From Symsagittifera roscoffensis (taxonomy: Eukaryota > Xenacoelomorpha > Acoela > Convolutidae), in assembly GCF_963678635.1 (NCBI RefSeq), contig NC_087069.1, positions 13,738,660-13,802,659 on the forward strand: a DNA stretch of 64,000 nucleotides, given 5' to 3'. Under the pieces are notes generated by a model. It saw nothing but the letters and a program-made list of their open reading frames with translations. It was not told where the DNA came from and ran no database searches. A program made the translations under genes and the position numbers. Shown piece after piece: positions 32,901-45,499 of the stretch (position 1 is the stretch's first letter; each line of letters starts with the position of its first letter).

Positions 32901-34277
32901 CTGTCTGAAGAAGAGCTCTTTGAGCGTATAGTTTGCTGGAATTGTTGACAAATCCAATGTTCAGTAAAAGACTGAAACCGGAAAAACCTTAGTGTAAAAA
33001 ATAAGTGGAGAATGAACATTTAAAAGCATCTGTTTTTTTCCTCAAACTTCATCAATTGCTACAATGGCATATTGGTGTCTATTTTCTTTGCTGCTTGAGT
33101 TTGCTACTCCACATTCGGCCATTAAAAAAATCGGTTGCCAATTAAAAAAATCGAATCGATGTGACGGGAAGCGACATTTGATGGGTGTTCAAATGTCACT
33201 CCTAATTGGTGTCTATCAAAATTTTTAAGGCTGGAATGTTTCGATGCCGTGGGATTTTCCAATCTCAATTGGCAAGGTTTCCGAAAAATCTGATTTTATG
33301 TTGGCGTTTGTCTATATGTTTTGGCTTGGTCGACTGTTTCGAGAAGTCCTCCGCCAATTTGTTTCAATGGCAATCTACGAACTACTTTGCTCGCTTGACC
33401 GCTCTTTCCACATGCGCCTTTAATTTCACTCTGTTCCTAAATTCTGGCTACATGTTTGCAGTAAATGTTAACTAGTTTGGCGGGTGATATTAAATATTTG
33501 GAGACAATTAGAATTGCATAGTGAGCTACCCTAGAACTTTTGATTGGAGACCACTAACAAATTGTCTCAAAGTCAACATAATTAAATGTTAAAAGCTTGT
33601 TGCTGATATTTTTGACCATCCAGAACAAAGTTTCTTCGAAAATGGATATAAAATGTTGTTGTTTTGATTTTTCTTCTTTATAAAGTTCCTCATTCTACAC
33701 CTCATCTTTCAATATTGTTGAATAAATGCAGGCGGTGAAATGTCAATTTTTCGACAATTTCATAGATTTTATCTATGATTTGTTGATGGTAGCTTTTAGG
33801 GAAAGGTATGTCCACTAATGTATTGCAGAGTTGATCCTTTTGCTGGAAATTTTGGTTGGCATGAAAAATTTTAGCGTTTTGTATGGCTGTGAATTTTTTT
33901 TTAATTTAGAGGCTGCCATGTTTTTTGCCCCTGTTGACTCGGTGGTTGATTGTCTGATCGAGATCTTGCACTTTGTATATATTGCGCCACAACCATTTAT
34001 CTTCTAAATGAATCAAATCAGCGCTTTGAACAATCTGCAAATTCTATCTATTGAGGTTTTCGTATCTCCACTGAAAATGTTTTTTTAATAGATAAGCAAA
34101 AAAATTGATTGATCCATCAATTTGTTTTTCCTGATGTGCCTGGACTTTGTTAGATGTGTTAAGTGAATCAAGAGTCATCCTAGCAAGAGCCTAATATGCA
34201 TGATGAGCAATGATTGATTTCTGTACAGGAACGAAGTGAGATGGAACTAAAGCTAATGTACGCAAATTATATTTAAA

Positions 34278-34547
34278 TTGTTCCATCGTTTGGAAAAGCA
34301 ATTTTGTCCGTGTAGTCTACGTTCATGCAGCAAATTCAGTTTAAACGACGAACAAGCACTTGTACTCGTGAAATTGAAGGTTCTTTTGCACTTGTTTAAA
34401 GTATGAACCAATAAAATTGGGTAAACCTTGTACAAGTGCAAAAACCTTCAATTTCACGAGTACAAGGGCTTGTTTGTCGTAAAAACTGAATTTGCTGTAT
34501 GAACGTAGCGTGCATGGACAAAATTGCTCTTCCAAACGATGGAACAA
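34278..34547. mobile_element. fold-back (palindromic) element, copy 1
   Basis: Two arms of about 117 bp (34278-34395 and 34432-34547) are near-perfect reverse complements, separated by a 36-bp loop. The tips are TTGTTCCATCGTTTGGAA and TTCCAAACGATGGAACAA. The whole element is conserved in the second block at 55737-56005. It resembles a fold-back MITE. Confidence 0.85.
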
Positions 34548-35037
34548 AGGTCTGAAACATTCTAGAACAATTAGTAACTTTTTTGAAACGGTCTAGAACA
34601 ATTTAGAACATATGTTTCTTGCTCTTTTCAGCGCTCAAATTACCCCCCTGCAAATAAACTATCCAAAAAACCAACATCTGTTAGGAGTACTTCAGTTTCG
34701 GCGTTTGCACCTTTTCCTATTTAAAAAGATCAAGAAAAGCTTTCTTTTTTGAGATACTAAAGTTGAGTTACTCCGCGCAAGATTTTAATTTAAAATCCTA
34801 AATAGAAGTTAAGTACTTCCTATGAATGATTTGATTGAATACTTCTAGTGATGGGCCAAATAAACCAATCTGAATATTAGTAAACGGCGTCTTCCCGCTG
34901 AGCAATTATGCAGAAGATGATGTCATCTCAGTTCAGCAAAACGGCCAATTCCCCAATTTACGGATCTTATCATCTGTTTTGATTGCTGACTTTTGAAGCA
35001 ACAAAATTGAACTTGAAAAGTTCTACTGAACCTTTTT

Positions 35038-35583
35038 ATTCCGACGTTCGATACGAAAGTAACGGAGTATTTGTGCTCGGGGTGGGTTTTTTTTTCTTCA
35101 GACAAATTTCGACTTTTTAACGAGCCATTTTTGACGGAATTTTTTTTATATCATTCGAAAGCCATTAATGTCCTGAGCTGAAATTTGAAATAATTTTTCT
35201 TCTGTGATCATTTTTTGTAAAGTTATGAGGGTTTAAAGATTGCCATTTTGGCCATTTTGACCAATTTGGGACAATTAACGCGCGATATAATTCGCGATAT
35301 TAACGCGTAACCGGAGATTTAATCCGTCTTATAAATCGTTCCAAATTGGTTGAAAGAAGCTTATTTGTCATAATTGATTTGTTACAAGGAACGAAATCTA
35401 TCTTTTTGTTCTTTATATGGCGTGTGGGGGGATGATTTTCATTTAAAAAAATTCAAATTTTAGAAAAAAAAAATTCATTCATTTTATTTCATTTAATTTT
35501 TTATGTTATTACTGCTGCTCCATAAACCTTAAAAGGCAGTCGGAATATTCAGGGCTTCGCCTTGATACGAGCAGTCTTGTTAA
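35038..35583 (+). mobile_element. R3 element inserted only in block copy 1
   Basis: The flanks join without this segment in block copy 2 (around 56448-56460), so it is an insertion of about 545 bp. It starts CCGACGTTCGATACGAAAGT and ends ATACGAGCAGTCTTG. It shares the AATTAACGCGCGATAT...CGGAGATTTAATCCG core with the 9.5 and 10.2 kb copies. It has no ORF. Confidence 0.8.
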
Positions 35584-35609
35584 TATTTAGTTCAGAATCA
35601 GTTTCAATA

Positions 35610-35882
35610 TCATTTCTTTTTTTTACCGTCCTTCTTCACTGAAAAATATCTCTCTGGTGATAATCCAAGTTTCAACAGAGTGATTATGAGTTCAGATCTG
35701 AACACAGAACGAATTGTCCAACCTTGTTTGCCAAATAATTCTTTGAGTTTTATTTTGCATTTGGTTTTGTAGTTAGTTTCCTCATAACACCGAAACAAAT
35801 CACACCTCGAGTTTTCCTTTGATGCCGTTCTATGAGTTACCGTAAACCCACCCTTCTTTGAGAGTCCAGGCCGATTATGCAC
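35610..35882 (-). other. minus-strand ORF partly conserved in both blocks
   Basis: A 90-codon minus-strand ORF (core RCYEETNYKTKCKIKLKELF, then GKQGWTIRSVFRSEL) is mostly preserved in block 2 at 56499-56729 with a few replacements and a frame break near its start. I recognise no family. Nucleotide divergence looks no lower than in flanking DNA, so coding status is doubtful; it may be a relic of a mobile-element gene. Confidence 0.25.
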
Positions 35883-36599
35883 CGGATTTATGTCGTGCAG
35901 ACGTTAGTTTCGGCTCAGTACTGACAGTATCTTAGTTGGTTTTCGGTTGTTTTCAGATCTTCTCTTTTCATATTCTCTGCTGGTGCTTTCCTTTCAATTT
36001 TTCTGGCCATGTTCCAGTTTATCAAAGTTACCAAGCTACCTCTATCACTCGACTTTCAATTTATCCATCAGATTGCACTGCAGTTTTTTTTTTCATATCA
36101 ACATGCTTTTGAGTTTCGAATAATATAAAAACTACTAAAAGGATAATCAAAATTTTGCTACAGCCATGTATCGCAAAAAACTCAATCGCATTTTACCAAA
36201 AAAAGTGAATCTACATGTAGTTACAATTGAATATCTTAATCACACAAAATTTGAATGAGTCAAATTGTAATATTGTCACAGTAAAGTATTTAGTATTGAT
36301 TTTGTTTTTATCTCTGTCGAGGTAATTTTTCTTACCTCCGCATATCGATTATGAAAGACGACTAAAATCATTTGTCGTAGACGACTCGGACAATTCAATC
36401 TGCATTTTATCATTTTCTCTAGCAGTAGTTACGTTTACCAATTCTTCAATGTTCACAAGTTTACCATAAAAACGGTTTGATTCGATTGTAGATACAACCA
36501 ATAGTCTTCTGTAGATCAGAAGACAATTCGTGCTAGATCACGCGACTCTTAAGTTGCAAGCTTTACTTATAGACAGCTTCACTTGTTTCACTTTTTTAA

Positions 36600-36708
36600 G
36601 CATCTTATACATGCACTATCAACTATAATTAGCATTGTTGGATCTCGGAGTTTCAGCTCGTGTAAAATCAAACTCAGCAGATAATTGAACGCTTACTTTC
36701 AGCACGAG
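36600..36708 (+). other. putative 5' untranslated exon of the helical-bundle gene
   Basis: The sequence ends CAGCACGAG|GTGAGT, a strong donor, and this end is conserved in block 2. Acceptors TGCTGTCAG (37424) and TTTCCAG (37434) precede the ATG exon. The upstream boundary is not determined; it may be a 5'UTR exon. Confidence 0.4.
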
Positions 36709-37446
36709 GTGAGTTGCTCATTTTTTGCAAAAAAACTTCCAAAATATACTGAAAGAGACTAGCCATGAGGTTTTTTTATAATCAATTCACTTTTAACATT
36801 AAAAAGAATTAGGAATTCTTTTTTTAAAGAAATGATAAAAAAGGTTCAATTAACCTGCTCAAGTTTTTTACGAAGTTTGTTTCTATTGATTTTTTTTTGA
36901 AGGCGTTGAAGTTGTTTAAAACAAGTACATTACAGTTTTGATTGTTTTCACGTTAGGATCTGGCATCTCAAAAAAAAAAATTTTTGTCCGAAAAGAAGTT
37001 TCATTCTTCTGGTTTGCAAAAATGTTCAAAATAGGAGCTCGAGGAGCTCACTCAAACCTTTTGTACTGTCTCCTTCAGTAGCCTCGCTTTGGATAATGCC
37101 ATTCATCAAGGTTTTACTTCAGCAAAGTATTAGTTTCTGATTTTGACATCAAAAACAATTTTTTTTGGTCGTCGAAACCTTACAATTTTACAAAATATAC
37201 TCACAAAAAAAGGTTAACAAAAAATAAGTATTTAGAGAGCTAAGAGTTCAAATGCCTTCATTTTCTATAAAAAATAGCCATCTGAAAGACACTTTATGCA
37301 GTTATTACCAGTTATGGGATATGAAGTTATTGGGGAATCAGTCAAGTAAAGAAGTTATTTCCACTGCAATTTTATTCTACATGACCCAAATATGAGGTAT
37401 TATAGTAGTTTGATTTGCTGTCAGGTGTTTCCAGCGGAAGAGAAAC

Positions 37447-38870
37447 ATGACAGAAACTAACATATTCGATGAACAATTGGTGGAACTGAAAACGGCGTTG
37501 GTTAATGCACCGATCAGTCTAGCGTCGTTCAGGTCAATTTATTTCGTTTTCAGTTTTATAAGTACAGAAACCTTGAATTTGCTGATTTTGTTCCGTGAGC
37601 AATCGGAGTCTAAGTATTAAATTTTCCAAAACAATAAATGAACGATGAAAAAAGAATTTTTTTAAACTGCAAGTAAAGAGCCCTTTCAAACAGCCCTTGC
37701 GCCAATATGATAACCTTTTGCTTCTATCCTCCTGTGCTCAAAAAGTGCGGCAAAACACAGAGCTATCTATTGCCCAAAAAGTCGCTCAGGGGTCGCTAGG
37801 GGTCAAATAAAATGAGCAGAAGAGCATCCACGTTTTTGGAATAACTATAGTGTCAACCCAACTTTCGAGATACAATTGTGTCATTAGTTTTTTTTGGTTT
37901 CTCGCATCGATTTTTGAATATTTTTAGTGACTCAATCGCAAAGCTTTTCAATGAATTTCAAGTAACGGGACGAGATGCTGCCACAAAAGATTTTGTTGAG
38001 GTTCGAGACAATACGAGAAAGCAAGCAGTCGTGTATAAGGAGAAAGTTCTTCCTTCTACTGAGACGGCTATGAAACGAATCGCAACCTACATTGAGATTT
38101 ATATTGCATTGACTTTTGAACAATGGAAGGATTCCCTTGACCCTATTATGAAAGCTTTGCGAGAAGCAGAAATTGTGTGCGAGTTTTTGAGGGACCTGCA
38201 CAAGGATATAATAACTCAGTTAGAGAAAAACAAATCTCAAGCAACTATTGGGGTTGAGCAGCTTAAAAAAATGAAAACCCAGTATCAACAGGAACGTGAC
38301 AAACTGGTGATACAAGCAGATGAAGCAGCAGCTAGTGCAGAATCGGCCAAATCATGGGGAAAAAATCTTGTTCCGGTCACGTTCGGCATTTCTGCATTGG
38401 TGGGATCTGCTATTGCCGATAATCATGAAACAAAGCGGGAGCAACATCTTTGTAATGCTGCGGCGAGGGATGAGAACGCAAATATCGCTGCTAAAGCTGC
38501 TGCACTCACAACTACAGATTTAATTCCGGCAATAGAGAGCTTCATTAAATGTCTCGAGGTGTTTCTGAAGTTTGTGAACCTGTCAAAAACTAAGATAGAA
38601 AGGATGAGGGATGAAGGCGACAATGGTGCGCAGAAGCTTTTTTATTTGACCATGCAAAAGAAAGCGAATGATATCAGCGGGCTGTGTGACAACTTTGTCA
38701 GTCTGACTGATTGCATGCGCACTAAAATGGCTGCGCTGCCTAAGGATCCGTCGGACAAGAATTACGTGGACAAGTGGCTGGAGGAGCAGCTGAAAAACTT
38801 CCAACAGAAAAGTGGACATATGAACTTCATGGCCACACTGCATAACTTTCTTAAAAGTGTGAAGAAATGA
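37447..38870 (+). CDS. two-exon gene for a helical-bundle, possibly membrane-active protein
   Basis: CDS: join(37447..37532, 37928..38870), 342 residues plus TGA. ATG at 37447 is followed by 28 codons, the donor TTCAG|GTCAAT and, after TTTTTAG, a phase-2 match. The product is almost entirely helical: helices over residues ~30-110, a long coiled coil (~125-172) rich in Lys/Glu/Gln, one hydrophobic stretch at ~176-192, then Ala-rich helices (~195-290) and a charged C-terminus. There is no signal peptide. A long helical bundle with one central hydrophobic segment is the layout of ClyA/HBL-type alpha pore-forming proteins. Similar uncharacterised proteins occur in invertebrates as I recall. This is a fold-level inference only; a structural or cytoskeletal role is not excluded. 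Confidence 0.75.
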
Positions 38871-39029
38871 AACCAGAAAAAAGATTCATTTAACCAGAGA
38901 TTATAATACTAATCACAAAATTATACTTATCTCATCTGTAAATGAAATCTAAATTTAGTTAATAATGATGTGAAAATTCAATTGTAAAGTGTTATATCTG
39001 CTTCTTAATAGAATGTATTTTGAATAATC

Positions 39030-39054
39030 ACTGTAGAAATGGCATTTCTACAGT
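39030..39054. terminator. perfect 12-bp-arm hairpin 3' of the helical-bundle gene
   Basis: ACTGTAGAAATG and CATTTCTACAGT flank a single G. It lies about 160 bp after the stop and is identical in block 2 (near 61174-61198). A second hairpin (TGCCTAA/TTAGGCA) follows within about 20 bp in both copies. It could be a 3'-end processing structure or part of a repeat terminus. Confidence 0.5.
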
Positions 39055-39139
39055 TTACTTGCCATATTACCCAATGCCTAAAAATAATTAGGCAATGATT
39101 TAAGTAGCACATCAAACAAACGGTCAAGTATTTCACACT

Positions 39140-41090
39140 GCTCGTAACATTTTCTCTGCCCGCAAGCCGCGTGCACAGACTAAAGGATGGTACTTTAACC
39201 TCTCTTAAGACTTCAACTAGAATTAATTTGACACGGCCTTACAAAAAGGGGACCCCTCAGTTCAATGGGAGGAGAGCAATAACGGTTTCTGGAAGTTCAA
39301 ATAGCCCTATCGGATCTCGGTAATAAGATTTTGGACCCCTACTTCCGGTTTTATACCCATTGTAGAACAACCCACCTTAATTCCGGAGCTCGTTTCTCGG
39401 CCCCCATAGATTATAGTGAGCCAAAATTGGGGACATGGTGGGTACTGGCATGAAACAACATGTGGTTCAATTTGAATCAAATTTGACGGTTAGATCGGAA
39501 ACTATTGGCACTGAAAAAAAACACCCCTCAGCTCGCAAATAGGCAATTTACTCAAAAACTGAGCAAGGGCATAATAATTTTATGATGGCAAAAAATACTA
39601 GTCTCCCCAGCTTCAAAATTCAAAAATCGACGTTTAAATTGGGACGATAAGTAAGCTAATTCTCGAGTATGGATAAAACTTTTTGCGTACGACCCTCAAG
39701 AGACCCTAAACCTGCTTGAAACCTGCCTGTTTGACACCTGTTGAACCCTAGGTTAAGATGAATAATGAGCGTTATGAACCAAAACTGCATGAATACTCTT
39801 AGACTCAACAAGGGAGGTAACCCATCTCTTAGAAGTATGGGGCAATTTTCCTGTATGGGGTACGTTAGAAGTTTTGGGGCGTACAATAATATCTTTTTCT
39901 TCGTCTGTAGTCTTGGAGTAGTGGAGCTAAATACAGTGGACTTGGTAAGTATTGGGTTCAACTTAGATTTGGCTGGCGAATGAGTTTTTGTTATTAATGA
40001 GTTATTGTTATTAGCAATTAAACTCTACTAAAGAAAATAGTCCCTGAACAAAATTACAGTAAAATTAAAGTCTGAGGAAATATAGCCTGATGGGGAGGTC
40101 GAATTGAACTCGAGGGCTACAGTTTGTGAAGCTCAGGAATAAGTTTATTGCGATCGATTGATAATTGTTTGCTTGGGTCGAATTGTGACACCTACCGCAT
40201 ACCTGGTATCTAATAGGCCTGACGAGATTGATGAAAAAACCGAACTTGGCACTTGGCAGTGATGACATGGTGAGGGATGTAGTCATAAAACATGTGCAAA
40301 ATTAGGCGGATACCAGGACTTTTGGCGACAAAAGAATTATTTGATCAAACTAAAACTCAAACGGAAAAACATAATAGAGATTAGCAAACAGCCTATCCTT
40401 AGGTAGAACAATTGGTACTGAATTAGAGTATAGATGGTTTTAATTAATAGGAGAACACTTACGCTAAGAAAGCGAACGGTTGGTTGTAATAGATAGTAAG
40501 AGAATAATTGTTAGTATACGACGATGTAAATTATTCTCATCACAGAGAGCGATTGAGCAAGCCGAGAAGATTAGCCGGTGCGTTGGGGACGCCATTGCTT
40601 GAAGCGAACTCTTTGTGTCTCATAGAAGTTATGTTGATTCTGAATCTGTTTTTAGTAACGGGTAGAAATAGTCGTGTGAGCAAAATGATTTGTCGGAGTT
40701 GGCGAGTTTGAAATCGAGTCAAACGAGGTTTGACCAGCAAGTTGACGGAGAAAAAAATGGACAAAACAAACGCTTTGTTATAGAAGAGTTTTATGAATAG
40801 TTAGCTAAATAAGGGCATTGTAATTCAATTTGATTTTGTCTGCGATTGAAGTACAATTTATATATTGTGCCCAAAATTTGCTGAGATAGCTCTAATTGAA
40901 CAAGGAGAGCCATTAAGAGAACACGCCGAGATGAAACTGTCTAATCCTCTGATCGGTCGATTTAGTCTGACCACTAAAAAAAAACTTTTCGAGATTGTGG
41001 ATAATCTCCTGTCTTTGTGTCCCCCGCTATTACACGGTACAAAGGGAAGGAACTCTGCGGCCGTTAAGTAGAGAGAAAGCGTGATTAGAG
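39140..41090 (+). repeat. X unit, copy X1
   Basis: A ~2-kb non-coding repeat unit with recurring phrases: CTATCGGATCTCGGTAATAA, CTCGGCCCCCATAGA, GACACCTACCGCATACCTGG, CGAGAAGATTAGCCGGTGCG and CTCTGCGGCCGTTAAGTAGA. Other copies lie at 42960-44680 (+), 47738-48888 (-), 48889-49530 (-, partial) and 61275-63390 (+). No frame stays open for long. Confidence 0.8.
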
Positions 41091-41279
41091 GAGACACTCC
41101 CAAATTGTTGAAATAATACCTTGTAAAAAAACCTCTGTAAATAGATCAAGCTAAACTTTTTCATAGTAAAAATTGAAAGCTACAATATTTGAAAAACGAT
41201 TCTGTTAGTTTGTAGCTCTTAATTATTAATTTTATAAATAAAAATTGGGAGTACGTTTATTTATGTCTTGTTAATTTTT

Positions 41280-41590
41280 TGTGTCTTATTCACGAACAGG
41301 TCTTTAAAAAAACTCCACTTTTGAACAGAAAAATGGAAGGTCACGAAAAACGCGATCATTTACTTTTTTCAAAAACGGATTTTCCAGCGAAATAAAAATT
41401 TAAATTTTTATGCAATTTTCTCAAGTGTTTTTTTTTTCACTAACTCAATTTTCCTCAACTTCATCAAAGAAGTGTAAATTATAATACTTTCTGTAATTTC
41501 AAAGATCTATGAGGCCGTTTTTTTCTTCGAATTTCAAAAGTTGAAAGTTTTTAATTTTTTTCTTAACGTTTTGTTTGAATTGTTTTTCTT
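41280..41590 (+). repeat. dispersed repeat R1-related segment, copy f
   Basis: It contains CACTTTTGAACAGAAAAATG, GGTCACGAAAAACGCGATCA and CGGATTTTCCAGCGAAATAA, matching the body of R1. It is the last part of block copy 1 and is duplicated at 63530-63975. Confidence 0.6.
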
Positions 41591-41620
41591 CTATTTAGCT
41601 ATCTTAAAAGTAAAATTGCG

Positions 41621-42959
41621 TTTTTTTGCGGTTTTATTTGCGTTTAGAAGTTTCTTTTTGTACTAATGTTGCGACCAAAAATAGCCAGGTTCTGCTAGAC
41701 TCGAAGCTGGAGGTCAAGTGAGAGTTCGGCCCCAACAATGTCATTACCACGGCAGGGGATCAATCACACAATCTGACGGTCTAGAAGTGAACGCCTCACT
41801 TCACAAAAGTGCCTGATTTGTCCTAGGAACCTAGGAAAATAATTTAATTGTAAAAAGGCACGTGGAAAGAACAAAAACTGACGCAGTTCTGAAGTTTAAT
41901 TATTAAATCATCGCCATTTGTATCAGCTTGACTGAAAAACCATCTTAAGAAATTGGCTTTCTCGTACTACCGTTATTTTGTATAATAGCTTAGTATTTTA
42001 ATTGTTTTGCGGTTTAGGACTATAGAAAACAGAAAAAACTTTTTTGCTCGGTTTGATTAGCATGAAAAACTGGGTGCGAGAAAAAAAAGTGGGCCAGAAA
42101 AGAGATAAAGGAAGTGTTTCACGTGCTTTCAAATAGTCTTTCACGTTGTATTCTTTTTTGTGTTGACGTATTAGGTAAAATTTAAACAGAAAAGATGCAA
42201 ACTTCTCGGAAGTTGACGCAGCGCAACCGTAGTACTCTGGTTTTTGATCGCCCCGTGTATATCGAAAAGCAAGAGATCAAAGTGGAAAACAGTTACTGGA
42301 AGTGTCCGAGATGGCACTTCCACAAACGGAAGGTAACCGGAATCCTGTCTTGGCGATGATCTGTATTCGTCACACAATGGTCAAATCCGCGAAGTATTCC
42401 TTGGTCAACCCAAAGCACGAAAATTTATTCAGAATGTGAGACAAGATACCAAAAACCAGCAGGCGCCAGTAAACAGCAGTATAATTGAAAGTTGCTTGCA
42501 GCACGTGGCCGAGAAAAAGCTGTGCTGATAGGTTCCCCTCACGATCTGCTAAAAGCAAGGTTCGTAATTGACAGAAAACAGTAGAAAGAACTTTTAATCA
42601 ACAATCGTTGATAATGTATCTGGAAATACGAAGCAATCTTAGGGTTTTTGCCTTTTCAACAACGTTATCGAGGATTCCGAAAGAGAATTCATCTTCAGTA
42701 ACCTTCAAAATGTAAATACTCTTGGGTTGTTTTTGCATTTTGTTGAATTAATATTTTGTGATGGCTCCTTCAAAATATGCTCCATGTACTTTTATCAAAT
42801 ATATACAGTCTATACTGAACTGGTTGGTTTTTGTTTTTACCCCCTTCGTTTATGCTTTGCTCACCAACAAATGTTAGTATTCCTACAAGAAGTTTCTCAG
42901 CCGCTTGTTACAGCTACTTCAAAACACAAAAACCCAACCATTTTTCCTGTCAATTTTAG
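41621..42959. other. spacer between block 1 and X2, no gene seen
   Basis: AT-rich sequence with short overlapping ORFs on both strands. No repeat was clearly recognised apart from the boundary with X2. Confidence 0.4.
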
Positions 42960-44680
42960 AGTGCTGCTCTCAACGTTTTCTCTTCCCACAATCCGGGAGC
43001 ACAGCTTAACCTTCCCTAAGCTTTCAACTAGAGATAATTTGACCCGGGCATGCAAAAAACGTAACTCCTCAGGTTCATCGGAAGCAATCAATGACGGTTC
43101 TTGGCGATGCAACTAGCCCTATCGGATCTCGGTAATAAAATCTTGGACCTATTTCCGGTTTTATGCCCTTTGTCAAAACACCCACCCCTAAATTCCGGTA
43201 CTCTTTTCTCGGCCCCCATAGAACGTGGTGAGCCTTAATTGGGGACATGCTGGGTAGTGGCATGATACAGCATGTGCTAGAATTTGAACCAAATTTTACG
43301 AATGAATCGGAAGCTATTGGCTCTGGAAAAACACTCTTTCAGATCTGAAATAGGCAAATTACGCAAAAACAGAGCGCGGGCGTATTAATTTAATGGCGGC
43401 AAGCAATACTAGTCCCCACCGCCTCAAAAAGAACCCGGTCGAACTAACTCCTCCGGCGATACCTTCCGGTTCTTATAGCCAAAAGCAATTCTGGACCTTT
43501 AAGTTGGGATAGAAAGTAGGCTATTAATCGGATTTGTAATATTTTTCAGTAAGAACCTCTTGACACTAGAATCCTTTTGAGTAGGAACCTCAGGGGACTC
43601 TGAACCTGACTGAAAAAATTTGACCCCTGGTAATCCTTAGTTGATCTTAAGTTGTCTTTTGGGTGTTATGACCCAAATACCATAATAAACCCCAAAAAAA
43701 ACCTCGTCAAACGGTCTTCGACTAACCCCTTGAGGTCGGAACGTGGACGGGATGATTAAAGAAAATACCATGGAAATCTGGTTAACAATGTAAAGCATGA
43801 TTTGAAGTTGAATTCAATTTGAGAGCTAGAGTTTAGAGAGATCAGGAATTATTTTATTAGGACTGTACGACAATTATGGCTGGAGTCGACACCTACCGCA
43901 TACCTGGCACAAAATAAACGTGACAAGATTGATAACAGAAACAGAAACTGGCAATTGGCACTGTTGACAGTGTTAGGGACGTATTCATATAAGATATGAG
44001 GAGGAGTCAACTAAACGGATGCCTGGATTCTTAGGGACGATCATAACTCTAACTGTAACTTAAACTCAAATGGGATAACATACTGGACACAAACAAAAAG
44101 CCTACACTCATTGTTAGCTAGAGAACAGTTATTAGTATGCGACGAGATAATTTCTTCATAATACAAAGAACGATTGAGCGAGCCGAGAAGGATAGCCGGT
44201 CCGTGGAAGACGCTTTTGCTTGAAGCAAACATGGTGTGTCTTATAGAACTTTAGATGATCTGAACCCGAGTTTAGTACCAGGTAGAAATAGTCGCGTGAG
44301 CGAATTGATTTGTTGGAGTTGGCGAGTTTGAAATCCCATCAAGCTAGAATCGACCAGAAAGTTGACAGAGCGAGAGTTGAACAGAATAAAACGCGGATAT
44401 CGTGATAGAAGTAGATTATTGGTAGTTAGCTAAGTAAGGGCATTGTATATTTATTTTTATTTCATCTGCGATTGAGTTAGAGTTTTAATATTGTACCCAC
44501 AATTTGCCGAGGTAACTGGAATTGCTCAAGGAGATCCGAAAGAGCCCACGCTATGGGTGAGTTTCGTATGCTTTTCATGGGAGATGATGAACAATATCCC
44601 GTCTTTGTTTCTTCTGCTAATACACGGTGCAACGCAGAGAAACTCTGCGGCCGTTAACTAGAATTGAAGCGTGCGCATTG
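42960..44680 (+). repeat. X unit, copy X2
   Basis: It follows the same order of phrases as X1, but is visibly diverged from it. Its 3' two-thirds (about 43280-44450) is nearly identical, in inverted orientation, to X3 at 47738-48888. Confidence 0.8.
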
Positions 44681-45499
44681 GAGTCGTCTGCTGCTTTTTT
44701 CTTTACTTTTATCTACTCCATTGAAAAAAACACAAGTTCAATTGTTAAATGATAAATCTAGAATTTTTGAAATAAAGTTTGAAAGAGACATATTTGGAAA
44801 ACTTTTATGTTTGTTCTTGGCTCTTATGATTCTAAAACAACAGAAAGGACGACTTTGTTCCTCATTCAAGGAACAGATGCACTGCGTTGCTTTTGTTCAT
44901 TCATCAGAAGTGTTTTTACTTGTTCATTCTAGAATCATAATTTTGAATTAGTCTTTTTTACCTTGCTTTGAAACTTTTTTCTCATGTGACACCTAATTCA
45001 TGATCAAATTCACGTGGGATAGAAGCTGTTCTTTTTTTAAAACTGTCTCAAGCTGTCGTAAAGTAGGACACAAAAATCAAATAACTTTCAGTGGTTTTCA
45101 TAATCAAATTCTTCTCCAGTTTTTTAATGTTCAACTGAATCTTAGAGTTAGTTGTTTCATTTCCTCCGTTTCACAATACTCTTCACTCGTGGAGTGAAAA
45201 TTGTAAATGACCTATACTCAATAAAGCTTCTTTAAGTTTCGTTGAAACTACGCTCAATTAGAATGATAGTAACACATTCTAAACGTGATGCTACATTGTT
45301 TGAAAGTTGAAGAACCAGAAAACAAATAGGCAATTAAACAGTTTTCTTAATGTAACGCCCCTTCTACTTATTGTTTTTTTTTACAAACTCATCTGAAGAC
45401 AAACAGATCTTCCGAGTAAATTCATTCTCAAATTTTTATATGTCGTTTTCAATTGCTATGGGCTCCATGTGTATCAGCTTACCATTCATAACCTTTGAG
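44681..45499. other. spacer between X2 and Y, no gene supported
   Basis: It holds a 95-codon ORF (44664-44951) with a hydrophobic start but no family resemblance or splice context. The remainder is AT-rich. Confidence 0.35.

Larger units (their letters stand above)
32325..41620 (+). repeat. large duplicated block, copy 1
   Basis: The sequence from ATTTAGGTGTAATAACTCCA onward is matched in the same order and orientation by 53725-64000. By eye the identity is mostly in the nineties, with indels. It contains a fold-back element, an R3 insertion unique to this copy, the helical-bundle gene, an X unit and an R1 copy. This is a segmental duplication or a very large repeated element. Confidence 0.9.
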
